In this document: positions 20,135 to 32,669 of the stretch, one piece after another | How the letters are laid out: the number at the start of each line of letters is the position of its first letter | How positions within the stretch are numbered: the stretch's first letter is position 1 | Source of the DNA: Cryptomeria japonica | Taxonomy: Eukaryota > Streptophyta > Pinopsida > Cupressales > Cupressaceae | Direction: 5' to 3' | NCBI RefSeq assembly: GCF_030272615.1 | Contig: NC_081411.1 | Coordinates: 184,319,572 to 184,383,571 of the forward strand | DNA: 64,000 nt | Notes under the pieces: model-generated | The model's input: the letters and a program-made list of their open reading frames with translations, nothing else | The model's database searches: none | Told to the model about the DNA's origin: nothing | Position numbers and translations under genes: made by a program

Positions 20135-23100
20135 ATGGCAACTGAGCGTGAACAGGCCAGCAAAGGGATCGATCACGACGCGTACAATGCTGCAGTAAGA
20201 CCTGGAACAAAAATCGAGAGTTACCAACTTAAGGCAGCTCTCGACAGTACTACACCTGGAGGGGAAAATACTCTTCTCCATTTAGCTGCTAGTGCAGGAA
20301 ATCTAAAGTTTGTTGAAAAGCTCCTACAGCTCAATCGTGAACTTGTAAAGGCTACCAATGCCCAAGGAAATACTGCGTTGCATTTGGCTGCTCAGGGAGG
20401 TTTCTCCAAAGTTGTGAAGGTTCTACTCCAACACCAACAAATTGGCGTGAATGTCCGAAACAAGCTTGGTGAAACGGTTCTGTTCAAAGCTTACGAGAGC
20501 GGCGATTCAGACACAGTGGAGGCACTGTTAGCCGTATGTCAGTCAAGTCTATGGCAAAAAACGGAGGACAAGAGGACCTGCTTATATGTTGCAATAAACA
20601 GAGGAGATTCCGGTTAGTCTTTTGCGTATTCGTTTCTATGTTCTATGTCGATATAGCATATTTAGTTAAGATCTAGGAATTTCTAAATTTAATCATTCTA
20701 GTTGTAAGACCAATCTAGCTAACCAATAGTCTAAATCTCATTATCAAGCTTTTCACCTATGTCCAAATTTTTCTTTCACTTGAAATGGCATGAGCACAAT
20801 TGTATAGCAAGATCCAGCAGTTCTGTTTTTCTATTGGTAAATTTGAATGAGTTTTTCAGGAATTAAGTCTTGTTGAATAAAGGAACTCAATACTGGAATG
20901 AGATTAAGATTGTGTGAGAAATAAATTTGTGAAATGAGTATCACTAATCCTTAATTCTTATTTGATGAGGTTTTAGCCTAAGATTCATATTTCCATTTCA
21001 GATTGAAAACTAATCTTATGAATGATACAAAAATCTTTCATTTAAATATTTTTTTTAAAATTATGTTGTTCATAGTATATTACTTCAGCTCAGGTTCCTT
21101 TACAGTTGATAGCATATATATTTATAATGTTTTATTTTTCAAAGCTTATGACGTTTAATGATTTTATTGTCCATTTGTTAATTTATTTTTTTTGTTAATT
21201 TAGGGGATTAGAGCTGTTTTATGTTCTTATTTTAAATAAGGTTCGCATCACTTGAGCAAAGGTAAACTGGGCGTTCGCCTTGATAATTTTTGAACGAGAT
21301 CTTATCTGATTTAAGGTAATAAATTTGGATGTCTGTTTTACAGTTCTGGCGGATCATATACTGGAGCTGTCAAATGCAAAAGATTTAATCCAAGAAAAAT
21401 ACAAACAAGGAGATACAATCTTACATATAGCTGTTGAAAGGAACGACGTGGATATAATAAGGCGTTTAATAAGGATTGAACCCCAACTTTGCTACTCTGT
21501 CAATGACAAAGAAGAAACTCCGCTATGTGTGGCAGTGAAATTGGGGCATCGGGAAGCAGTACAAGAGTTAATAGAGGGGAGGCCAGACGCCGTTGAAATA
21601 TCAGCTAGGCGTGGAATGAATGTGCTTCACTTTGCTGCCCAAGTTAGCCAAGTGCGAATTGTTGATTACTTGAATGAAAAGCTAGGTTTATTATACCTGG
21701 TCAACAAGGGAGTCGAAGAGCCTCCAAAGGAAAAGCTCCTGCAAAGTGGAGAAAACACAGATCCGGCTGGAGAAACGGATCCTTTTTCAAAGATAAGTGA
21801 AGGAGACGAATCTCTGCAAATCGCCGCAAAAAGGCCCCTGCAAAGTGGAGAAAACACGCTTCCCGCAGAAAAGAAGGATACTTTTTCAGAGATAAGTGAA
21901 GGAGACACGCCTCTTCATATTGCAGCCAGGAAGAAAAACTTCAATGTAAGTTTCTTTCTATACTAATCTTTGGTTGCTACTGAAAATTTTTCCTTGAACC
22001 AGCTATTATGTGTTGAAATATACGTTTTGGGTTTGTGTAAGATTTCTTGACCAGATCTCGTGAACTGTTGAAATAGCTAATATTAAAATGAAATTAATGA
22101 AAGTATCTCCTCTGGAGATAGGATCTGAAGCTCATTCAGGAAAAATCAGAAATCTATAAGCATAATTGTTTTAAATAGACAATCAATTTTTATGTACTTA
22201 ATTTGAGTGTGCATTTTGTAGATGGTTAAGTCGCTTCTCCGTATACGGGGTATAAACAGATTTGCCCTTAACAAGGAAGGCTTAACGGCCCTCGATATTG
22301 TGAAAGAGAACACACAGTATCACGAATCTGACAAGATAATTTCAGTGCTGGCTAGTTATCCTTCGAAGCGCAAGCCTTTCTTGTACAGCGCTCCAAAGGT
22401 GAGCGCAGAGAAACACGAGATTGCTGTAAAGATGGTGGACAAAACATATGAGGACAGGCGCAATACAGAACTAGTGGTAGCAGTTCTGTTAGCGACAATG
22501 TCATTTACGGCGGCTTTCACTGTTCCGGGCGGTTTTGTGGAGGGAGGAGAAAAGGGAGAAGGCTCACCGCTTCTGCTTGGATTAGACACCTTCAAGCTTT
22601 TTCTCATCTTTGACTGCGTGGCATTCTTTCTGTCGCTCTTCGTGGTGCTGATGTGGCAGATGAGTACACCAATCACCACAGGAGATAAAGTATTGTTCCT
22701 CTGTGTCACCAATCTATTGGTTTGCGCCACTTTTGCCTTTACAGCGTATGGCTTCATGCTTGCAGTGTACGCCATGCTTGCAGACAGAGCTCACAAGCTG
22801 GGTTGGGTCGTTCTTGGGTCGTGCTTGTTCATCTGCTCCTGTGCTAATTTCACTTTTTTCTACATGGTTGCAAAATTTTCTGTGAAGAAGGCCAGATTCA
22901 ACTACTTAAATGGTCTACTTCCTTTTCTTACTGACTGGGTGGGGGAGTGGGTGTGGAAGAAACTAGAAAGATGGGGGCTTTTGGACTATGTGCGCCGGTC
23001 CATAAGCAAGTGGCTTGCCTTTTTTTATTGGGATTGCCATGAGCATATGGCTAAGAAAGATGCTGTTGAGGAAGATACGTCTCAGGATGAGAAAGAAATG

Positions 23101-23148
23101 GCTACGAGTAACGAAGGAAAAGCATTCTCGGTGATTCATAATGTTTGA
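20135..23148 (+). CDS. Ankyrin-repeat / PGG-domain membrane protein (ACD6/ITN1-like), 668 aa
   Basis: The gene has three exons: 20,135-20,612, 21,344-21,945 and 22,222-23,148. The introns (731 and 276 bp) obey GT-AG (G|GTTAGT, AAT|GTAAGT, TTTTACAG|, TTTTGTAG|) and keep the frame. The start is ATG in MATEREQASKG. Ankyrin repeats run from about residue 42 to 280 (GENTLLHLAASAG, GNTALHLAAQGG, GDTILHIAVERN, MNVLHFAAQ) and again at 346-392. The PGG domain follows, with AAFTVPGGF at 457-465 and four membrane helices at about 443-463, 485-505, 516-545 and 553-576. The C-terminal tail is polar. Plant relatives act at membranes in defence and salt-stress signalling. The exact role here is inferred from family only. 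A 33-residue module is duplicated at 292-357. No stops or frameshifts were found. Confidence 0.92.
21739..21936 (+). repeat. In-frame 99-bp duplication inside the ankyrin gene
   Basis: The segment beginning CTGCAAAGTGGAGAAAACAC at 21,739 recurs at 21,838, exactly 99 bp later. It duplicates 33 residues (LQSGENT ... SEGDxxLxIAA), adding a second half-ankyrin unit between the repeat domain and the last repeat. Copies differ by several substitutions, most of them amino-acid changing. Confidence 0.9.
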
Positions 23149-23690
23149 AAAAAGTGCTTCTTATATAAGTCTAATTTTTCTGTCAAATTCCCCACGTTAA
23201 AACTTACCGGTCAAGTATGTGTCTAGTGTTTGTTGCTCATTAATCTCAATACTGGATAAGCTGCTTATAATTATTTTTATTATTGTAATCTGTTTTGATT
23301 AATAAAAAAGTTATGTGTGAAGTGTTCAAAGTTTAAAATGTCTATATGATTTTGACTGTATTCAAGTATGTCTTATAATATGAATAGTTTTCATATTATT
23401 AAAAGTGTACAAAGTATCTATACTTGTGATACATATTTATTTGAGATACTCATGTTTCCAGCTGATATGATATTTGTATGTTCCAATAATACTTTATAAA
23501 TTATTAATTTTTGAATTTTATATAATTTTATATTTATAAATGTTAAATAATCATTTTTCTTTACATTAATCTTTCAACTAAACTAACTATATAATTATAA
23601 AAATGATTAAATGAATCCAAAACTAGATGACAATTGCATAGACATACTTACTTTATTAAATTATCTAAGAATTTAACAAGTCACTTTATA
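23149..23690 (+). other. 3' flank of the ankyrin gene with polyadenylation signal
   Basis: AATAAA occurs at 23,301-23,306, about 150 bp after the stop, in a T-rich context suited to 3' end formation. The rest to 23,690 is AT-rich and holds no gene. Confidence 0.5.
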
Positions 23691-24520
23691 AAATCTAAAC
23701 AAACTTAAAATTGTAAATCCAAGCCCTCCCGGACACCCAATCCACGTCAAATCTTATATCTGATTCCACCTAAACAAAAAGTGTCAGTCCAGCTAAACAA
23801 AAGTCTCCTTACGAAATAAAGGCATTCAATGATAAGGCAACGTTACCACTCTTTTGGCAGTGTCGCAGTCGTGGCATTTATCTTGTCGATGGAATCTCTC
23901 CTGTCTTTTTTTTTCCACGTCATTTGGACGAGTTAATGTCCATTCTCCCACGTCTTTTGACGGAGGCTGCGCGTTCCTTCTGTAGACACGGCATAATACT
24001 GTAGATCGAATTATTTAATGACATTATAGTGTAGCGTATTGGATAGTGCTGAAGGCAGCAGCACAAAGATTTACCCTAATGACAAAAGAGGCCAGCAAAA
24101 GTATCGATCACGATGCGTACAATGCTGCAGTAAGTCCAGGAACAAAAATTGGTAATGCCCACCATAAAGCGGCTCTCAACAGTATTACAGCTGGAGGGCA
24201 AAATACTCTTCTCTATTTAAAAGAAAACCAAGTATATATACGTACAAAGTACTCATTTGGTTATAAGGGGACTCTGTTATTTTCTTATTTTAAATGAGGT
24301 TTGTATCGCTTGAACAAATTAAGGTAAACTAGGCATTAGTAGACATCAAGTTTCCACAATCCATGAGAATTGATCTATAGTGTTTCCGGATCACATTGTT
24401 TAAGAATTGTTAGCATCTGAGCTGAAAACATTATTGATCAAACTAGGCATTCTTTAACCTTAGACATTCTTGAACGAGATCATATCTAATTTTTTTATCT
24501 TATTTTACTTACTGTAGAAT
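23690..24520 (+). pseudogene. Ankyrin gene paralog, internally deleted
   Basis: The upstream block (23,690-24,045) and the first 140 bp of coding sequence (ATG at 24,079, MTKEASKSIDHDAYNAAV, then GGQNTLLYL) match the ankyrin gene. At about 24,219 the match ends. From about 24,261 the sequence matches the end of the first intron of the intact gene (TTCTTATTTTAAATGAGG, then GGTAAACTAGGC). About 0.9 kb spanning most of exon 1 and intron 1 is thus missing. Exons 2 and 3 are not found downstream. No functional ankyrin protein could be made. Confidence 0.85.
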
Positions 24521-24764
24521 AATTGTATTTTTGTTTTTGTTTTTGTTTTTATTTACATAATAAAATGACTTTCAACATAAAACCTAAACTAGCAATTCCA
24601 TCTTGGTGTGCAATGGGTATGTTGAAGAGGTTTGGAAGGTCAACGAGGAAAGATTTTGGTCTTTTTTTTGCATACTTTTATGCAATACCTGAGGTCATTT
24701 GATAGGACCTATTAATTTCGAAGATAATTAGGCTCCATTTCTAATAGGATCATGTTTTATTTTC

Positions 24765-25460
24765 AATAGGGAAAGAGGGGGAGAGACAGGGGCAAAGATA
24801 GGGATATAAAGAGGTAGATACGGAGGGGGGATGAACAAGAGGGAGAGGTTAACAAGATGGATATGGAGAGAGAGGGAGAAATGTATGGAGGGGAAGAGGG
24901 AGATAATAAGAGAGTAAGAGATAGAAAGATAAAGGTAGAGATAGGAAGAGATATATGGAGAGAGGTAGATAGAGGGAGAGATATAGGGGTCGAAAGAGAT
25001 GGAGAGATAAAGGGATAAAGATAGAAGGAGATATGGAAGAATAAATATGGAGAGAGATAAAGAGGAAATGTAATATAAACATAATGTTCGAGGAAGAGGG
25101 AAAGAGAGTGCGGGAGAAAGACATTTGGAAAGAGAGAGGGAGACCATTCTAGAGATAGAGAGTGAAAGAGGAAGATAGAGGTAGAGATGAAGATACGAGG
25201 GAGGGAGAGAAATGAAATGTAAGGGAGGGATAAAGATAAAGAGAGATGAGGAGATATAGAGGGAAAGATCTAAATGAAGAGATAAGGAGATATAGAGGAA
25301 GAGGGAGAGGGAGAGATAGATACATAGAGAGATATAGAGAGAGGTGGAGAGGGAGAGAGATATAGAGATAGAGATATAAACAAATAATGAGAAATTGAGA
25401 TTGACAAATTTAGAGATGGACAGAAGGAAAATTGGTTGAGGGAGAGATGGAGATTATTGG
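24765..25460. repeat. GA-rich (purine) tract
   Basis: About 700 bp of imperfect GAGA/GATA repeats on the plus strand, nearly free of pyrimidine runs. Open frames across it are composition artefacts (Leu/Ser runs on the minus strand). Confidence 0.9.
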
Positions 25461-25854
25461 AAACAAGTACTCTTGGAGAGCGTAGTACAACGAAAAATTG
25501 TATGTTGTGTTCAAGAAGAAAGATTTGGTCCTATATGAAGAGAAAGCATAATTAATTCAGATTAAGAAAATATGAAAAAGAAGTAATAGACAAGTTCGAT
25601 ACCATAGTAAGGATCCTTCTTTGGTTGATAGGTAGTGTAATTAAAAGTTTAGAGTGAGAGAGAAAGAGAGAGAAACTAACTTTTGATTACTCATTTCATA
25701 CCAATAATTTTAACTTAAAACCTAAATTAAAAGTTTAGAGTGAGAGAGTAAGAGGGAGAGAGAGAAGCTAACTTATTATTGCACTCATTTCATACCAATA
25801 ATGTAAGGATATCATGTGCCCTTGGGAAGTTATGGTTAGGGTAGCATGATATTG
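25461..25854. repeat. Spacer with an 86-bp tandem duplication
   Basis: The block starting TTAAAAGTTTAGAGTGAGAG at 25,641 recurs at 25,727 and ends with CATTTCATACCAATAAT in both. The rest of the spacer has no recognised feature. Confidence 0.75.
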
Positions 25855-26147
25855 ATTAGTGTGTCCATATCTATCTCTCTCCACTATCTATATCTCTTTA
25901 CCTCTCCATGTATCTTTCTCTCTTCCCCCTCTATTCTTCCCACTATATCTATCTCTCTATCCCTCCCCCCTCTCCCTCCAAACCCCCTCTCCCTCTCTCC
26001 CTCTCTCCCTAGCACTGCCTCTTTTATCTCTCCACTTCTCTATCCTCTCTCTATTTCTATCCCCATCTCAATCTATTTATATATATCTTAACCCCTCTCT
26101 ATATCTATCTCCAAATATTTTTCTCTCTAACAGACATTCACTATATG

Positions 26148-26186
<39 letters not shown>

Positions 26187-26630
26187 CCCTTTCTTTATAT
26201 ATCACTCCCTCTATCTTTATCTTTCTACCTCTCTATCTCCCTCTCTCTCATTGTACCCCTCTTTCTATCTCTATTTTCCCCTCTTCCTCTTTCTCTCTCC
26301 GTCCAGCTCTCCCTCTCTCTCACCCCTCTATGTTTTCCAATTTATATCTATAACACTTCTCCTTTCTACCCCTATCTCTCCCTCTATCCTCATCACTCCC
26401 TCTTTTTATACCTCTATGCTTCTCTCTCTAACTCATACACACACACACGCTCCTTTTTTCTCCCTCCCTATCTCTATCCCTCTCTTTTTGCCTTCTCTAT
26501 ACCTTTCTCTATATTACTATTTTTTGTCACCTTCTTTCTCTCACTCTCACCCTACTATCTCTATCTCCATATATCTCTTTACTCTGCTTTGTCTATATAT
26601 CATTATCTTCACCTCTGTATTTAATTCACT

Positions 26631-26708
<78 letters not shown>

Positions 26709-26955
26709 TTGTCCATCTCTTTGTCTCCACCTCTCTCTATCTCCCTTTTTTCTCCTTGTATATCTCTACCTTTCTCTAGATCTCTTTCAAATATATATCT
26801 ATCTCTCCCTCTATCTCCCCTATTTCTCTCACCCTCTCTCCATCTCCATTTGTCTATATCTAGTTATCTTTATTTTTTCTATCTCTTTAGCTATCTCCCT
26901 TTCCCTTTTTCTCTATATCTCCTTCTATCTCTATCTTTTTAAAACTCCATGTTTA

Positions 26956-27027
<72 letters not shown>

Positions 27028-27246
27028 CTCTCCCTTTCTCTATAGATATCTCTATCTCTTCCTCTCTTTTTGTACCTCTCTATCCCCCTATCTTTCTATC
27101 TTTATCTCTCCATCTATTTTCCCTCTTTCTCTCTTGCTCTATCTTCATCTCTACCTCTATTTTTCTCTCTCCCCCTCTCTTTCTAAACATGTCTAGACCT
27201 CTATCCATACATCCTCTCTCTCTTTCTTTCCCTCTCTCTCTCTTGA

Positions 27247-27318
<72 letters not shown>

Positions 27319-27690
27319 TTATATATCTCTTTTACTCTTTATATGTATCTCTCCATATTTTTTCCATAATCTATCCTTCTATATGTATCAAGTTAAATCT
27401 CGCTATCTCTCTCTACCAATATTTGTCTTTCTCTATATCACTTCCTATCTCTATCTTTATCTTTCTATCTCCCCCCCTCTCTAGCTATTTTTCTTTTCCA
27501 TCTCTATCAATTCCTCTCTTCTATCTCTCTATTTATCTCTTCATATCTCTACCTTGCTCTCAATCTTCCTCTTTTCTTTCTTGATCTTCATCTTTACTTC
27601 TATCTCCATCTATATCTTCTTTTATAACTCTATCTATTTGCTCCCTCTCTCTCATTGTTTCCCCCTCCATCTCTCTATCCTCTAGGATGA
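25855..27690. repeat. CT-rich tract with (CT)n and (AT)n runs
   Basis: About 1.8 kb of CTCT/TATC-type microsatellite on the plus strand. Perfect runs include (CT)n at about 26,635-26,705 and 27,252-27,316 and (AT)n at about 26,958-27,026. It faces the GA-rich tract across a 0.4-kb spacer. Long frames encoding Ser/Leu repeats here are not genes. Confidence 0.92.
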
Positions 27691-27870
27691 AACTTTATTA
27701 GAATATAATATTTATGATTATACATTGTATTTTATTCTATTAATAATGATGTCGCTTGTGTAAACTATATATATGTTAAGGACAACTCATTACTTAGTGT
27801 TTTATTACATGATGACATCTCTTAGTGAGAATAGCTTTGTTTGAAACAATGCTACTTCGAACATTGTCTC

Positions 27871-29052
27871 AAAGAAGGGCAAAATGTAAACACTTAAAAC
27901 TGTCCCATTAGTAATATCACTAATAATTCTTCTATATTAATTAAATAATATTTAATTATTTCAATTTTAATCTAATTTCATTCTTCTAAGTCAATAATAT
28001 CATTTTCCATCATAAGATATAATTATTCAATTTCTTTCTTAATCATCTAATCATTTAATCATTCTTCTTCAAAAATTAATTAAATAATTTTATTATTTAA
28101 TTAATTATGATTATTTACCTTAGTTAAATAATTTTATTATTTAATTAAGTTCAATTTCTATTTTCCCATAATTAAATAATTTATTTAAATTATTTAATTA
28201 CGTAATTATGTCCCCCAAATGATTTTATTTTTATAAATTTATTTAACTTAATTTCCCACCATTTTGAATAATTCAAATCTCCCCAAATTCAAATTTCTTC
28301 CAATTAATTTGATTTATTGTAAATTTATGTGTCGTTTAACATTTTCAAAAACCAAAATGCAAATTAAATTACATTTCATGGTAATTTCCTACAACACATG
28401 CCAAAAATCTATCTGCCACTAACATCTAGTCAACTCTCAATCAACCTTTTTTGACTAATCGGGTAACTATCAATCACCTTGTTTTTACTGATAAACCAAT
28501 TTAGTTAACAACTTAATCAATTTAGTCATCTAGTTAATCAATCCAGTTAACTAACCAATAAAATTTACTGACTAATCAATCAATTATGTTCAACTCCCAA
28601 TCAAACTAGTTATCTCTTCAATCAAGACAATTGATCTATCAATCCAACTTAGTCAGCATGAACAATTCTCTTCCACCAACATGTCACATAAAATATCAAC
28701 AATTGATAGATTCAGTTCTCAATCACATCTCAACCATCCAATCAGACTCTCTAGAATATATAAATTGAACATCATTTTCCCTTTTTCAAGAATCACTATC
28801 TTCAAATTCTTGTGTCATCATATTGTTGGTCTTTCACAACACAAATCTGAGAGCAATCATACCAACATATCACAAGAAGCAGGAGAGAAATGGAAGTGAC
28901 ATGGATAGATTCAACACGAGGTTTTTGATGCATTGATTTATTTATTTTGTTGAATTCTTATAGCATACTTTCATTGATGTTATAGATTTGATTAATTAAA
29001 TTGGTCTTGGTGGTTTCTCGTTAATCTAATTATAATAATGGTGAATTTACAT
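27871..29052 (+). repeat. Polypurine tract and LTR-like block (copy 1)
   Basis: AAAGAAGGGCAAAA (27,871-27,884) precedes TGTAAACACTTAAAACTGTC at 27,885, the same design as the element B polypurine tract and LTR. A TATATAAA box lies at 28,757-28,764. A CA end is likely near 29,052 but not proven. About 190 bp of internal sequence remains upstream. It is a 5'-truncated gypsy remnant, duplicated at 46,817-47,998. Confidence 0.6.
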
Positions 29053-30420
29053 GTACATAATAAGTTATAATTAATATTACATAAATATAATTAAAATAAT
29101 AAATCTTAAACTAATAATTAATAATTAAGTTTAAGATTAATTTTATTATTATAATTATAATTATAATTTCATGAATTTTTAGTTATATTAAGATTATGTT
29201 TTTAAGAAAAATATATATTTTCACTATATTATTTATATTATAATATAACTATTACTATTTTTTTATTGAAGTGAGAGTCATAGTTAATATTACATAAACA
29301 TAATTAAAAAAATAGAATTTTAAAATAATAATAATTATGAATTACAACAAATAATTTTATTACAATACTATGAAGAAGTATTAGCCGCGTAGAACTTCTC
29401 ACTTATATTTTGAAAAATAAAACATTATTGAAAACTATATATTTATTTTCAAAAATAACTTTATTTGTAATATTATAAATAAAAAATAGAAAACTATTTA
29501 AAATAAATAGTTATTTTTAAAATATAAAATATTTAAAAAACCTAAAGATTTTATAAATTTTTAAACCAATAATATTTTTTACATTATAAACTCAAAAATA
29601 TAAATCTCAAAATTTCAAAAATATAAATCTCAAATTTATAATAAAAATAATAATAATCTGTTCTGATATGTGTAAAACACTCCCTAATAAATAAATAAAT
29701 AAGATGCTCCAAGAAAGATCCTTCCATTTCATGTCAAATATTTTACACTGAAGGGGTATCTTATATTTTACATTATAAGTTCAAAGATACGTCGAAGGCT
29801 TATCTTATATGAGATGCACCTCCTATATTTCAAAATCAATGGCAAAAATGGATTAAAAAAGGATGTAGGATGATGCAATACATCCTGATCGTTCATCATT
29901 TTCGATTTACTTTTCAGTTGAAGTAATAGAAATACATCTCCTTTTTAATCCTCTTCAATTTTTACCTCTTCTTGCTTCAATCCTACAAGGAAAAACACAC
30001 ATTCCATTTTAATCCCTCTCCTCACGAATGGAAATTTTCCACAAGCAAAACAGAGAATCGTTTTTCAATCAAGAATTAAAAAATACCAGGAAGGTCGGCC
30101 TTGAGAACGTGTGCATCAGGGTTTCCTTCTAATTGATCTGTGTATTTGCTACAGCCGTTGCATCCCTTGCAAAATCTGTGGAGGAACTTGCTACATCCCT
30201 GAAAATTGAGGAATCGAAAACCTGAAAATGATCCCACACTTCCACTAAAAATGGATCGTACACAACAAAGGACCTCCTACCCCAAAGACTTGGAATAAGA
30301 GACATTTGTTAGCGCTTCACAATAAAAGCTTTGCAAATCAAAATTTGTGCTTAAAATATTCTAATGCTAGGGCAATTCCAGATTGCTCATATATATAATG
30401 CTAATAGGTTGCAATCATAG
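29053..30420. other. AT-rich intergenic DNA (copy 1)
   Basis: Very AT-rich to about 29,700, then ordinary composition. No gene, RNA or mobile-element domain is recognised. It is repeated in copy 2 (about 47,999-49,360). Confidence 0.5.
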
Positions 30421-30429
30421 GAAGGCTGT

Positions 30430-30830
30430 GGCAAAGGTCGAGTAGTTCCAGATGTTCCCGAAGCCACTAAAGTCTTCTAGCGGTTATGGCAACCGCATTG
30501 TCTCATGGAATGCAATGATTGTAGGATACACACAAAACGACATGTTGAAAAGGCCTTCAAAAATTTAAGCAAATGCAATTGGCAGACCTTGTAAACCCAG
30601 TCTCGCTAACTTTTTCCAGTATCCTTCCACGTTGTGCAAAAATGGGTGCTTTAGAACTAGGAATGGATATCCATAAAACCATAAACCAATGTGGACTCTC
30701 ATCGGATGTCATCCTTGCAAATGCCATGGTAGAAATGTACGCAAAATGTGGAAGCCTAGAAAAGGTGCTAGAATTGTTTGACAAAATGTCTCAAAATGAA
30801 GTAGTCTCATGGAATGCGATGATTTCATGA
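30430..30830 (+). pseudogene. PPR protein fragment (copy 1)
   Basis: The frame 30,573-30,830 encodes a pentatricopeptide stretch: SSILPRCAKMGALELGMDIH, then NAMVEMYAKCGSLEKVLELF, then DKMSQNEVVSWNAMIS and a stop. Upstream, in another phase, VSWNAMIVGYTQND is visible near 30,500, so a frameshift separates two repeats. PPR proteins bind organelle RNA and have many repeats; this holds about three, with no start or C-terminal domain. It is a decayed or processed fragment. Confidence 0.85.
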
Positions 30831-32270
30831 TGTGCACAAAGTTAATTCTTTGGAAATGCCTTGGAATCTTGTAAACAATTGACAGGTGTAAAGCCATCTT
30901 CAATTTCAGGACCAGATTCTCTAGAAATGTCTTCTGCCATTTCCAATTTCCATTTCCTCCATGTCGGCTTGCAAGATCAAAGACAATTTGCCTCTCTCCA
31001 CAATGACTTCTTTTTAACTGTACAAGAAACAAGTCCCTGACTCCTCCACACCAATAATGATGCAGAAGACCTATCTAATGTCGATCTCGAAACACCTCGT
31101 CGTGTCCTTCATATTAAGATCTAATTTTCATTTATTATAAACAGATTGAAGCAACCATTGTAGGAAGATTGGTTTGGGTTTGGCCCATCTTTTGAAACAA
31201 TGCCATCCAAAAATACACTGAAAATAGATAGTTCAGGTTAGAAGATTCTGTTATAGATAGTCCTAGCCTAAAAGAACTCTGCAATAGATGGGTGCCAAAC
31301 AAAAGAAATTCCAATCAAACTTTCAGATAAATTATTGTGCCATAATGAAGTAGTCAAATGCCACTGTTTTAGAGAGAATTGAATGGATATTTGCGGTTAG
31401 AACATTTCAAAAACAATAATAATTTACACAAAAGTGTAAGATGGGGTGTGAAAATTTTGTTTTCCATTCCAACACAATTCCATTGAAAAACAGAGAACTT
31501 GGAAACTTTATTTCAACTCAATTAAAATCTACATGTATATCATCTTAAGAGAGAGAAGGCTTCCAAAAAATGTATAAACTAGTAAGCAAAATCAACTTGC
31601 TTTACAATCATGTTTTAATGCTACAACAGTAATCTTAGAAGGATATTCATAGAGTAGTTCAAAAAGACAAATTTGGCGTAATTGCGAGCATATGCACTTA
31701 AAATTAGATCCTGCAGAGCAGTTTGTTTAAAAAATTTGACTGAACTGATGCTAAACACCATTTAATTTCATGAACTGAGAGGTATTAGTGTATCTAAATG
31801 CTTTGTCATTGTGAAATTAGGGAATGAACTTGCTTGACACATATGTGCTATTTCTAGAATATCTCCTTCTGATACGTGTCTACCTATTAATAAATAGATT
31901 CACCTGCCCCCGATTCCTCCCTACTATCTTTTGCTGAAAGCATTCTTTATTTGAAATGGATCGACTGATTTTTCAAATCAAGGGTCCATATTTCATTGAG
32001 GGACGTGCAAGACTATTGCAACGTCCACAACCATCCGATCATTTATCTTGGAATTTTGTATTTTGTCGTTCATGATTTTTTCCCTACCATTTGTTCGCCT
32101 GTTGACTATCACTATTTTTCCCTTCTCTTCTAGTATATTTGTACGATGGGTAGTCTTCGTTGTAGCTTAGGTAAATGCATATGAGATTGGGAGATTATTT
32201 AAGCAAAAGGAGACCACTTTAAACTCACAGCCTCTATTTTAAAAGTTAAGTTTAACCAAACAAAACAACA
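30831..32270. other. Unassigned DNA after the PPR fragment (copy 1)
   Basis: No gene or element is recognised over 1.4 kb. It is repeated at about 49,773-51,217. Confidence 0.45.
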
Positions 32271-32272
32271 AA

Positions 32273-32514
32273 GGGCATGTTTCCATGCGACCACTTAGCT
32301 TATTTTGGTTAGCAATAGCTGCTCAATTTTTTTAGGAAATATTTGTGGAGCTAGTGGCCCCATGAGTATCTTTTTTTTGCTAATTTTTAAGCAACATCTT
32401 AAAATTGGTATTAATAATATTAGTAATAATTTGTGCACAAGAAAAAATAGAAATAAAATATTAAAAAAAAAAGAGGGAAACAAATTTGTGAAGCCACGTG
32501 ACATTTTTCGCAAT
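32273..32514. mobile_element. Left arm of MITE-like element (copy 1, truncated)
   Basis: It begins GGGCATGTTTCCATGCGACC and matches 51,218-51,458, the left arm of the fold-back element. The right part is absent because element 2 sequence starts at 32,515. Confidence 0.65.
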
Positions 32515-32669
32515 CGCACTTACCCAAGGTGCCACCGGAGTGGTTGTTCACCATTTGGATGCATGATTTTTCTTTACTTTTTTTGAATGTTTTTGTATTT
32601 TCTTTAGGACATTTTCTGAATGTTTTTTATATTTTCTGATATGTAGGGGAGCCTGATGCTCTGTATACC

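Larger units (their letters stand above)
26919..32514. repeat. Segmental duplication, copy 1
   Basis: This 5.6-kb block aligns with 44,474-51,458 (excluding a solo LTR there) with only scattered substitutions and microsatellite length changes. It begins within the CT-rich tract (CTCCTTCTATC at 26,919) and ends at GCAAT (32,514), where element 2 begins. Confidence 0.93.

Noticed and set aside
24728-27584. Long open frames of Ser/Leu/Ile/Tyr repeats in the GA/CT tracts
   Set aside because: They are produced by microsatellite composition in several frames at once and contain no domain.
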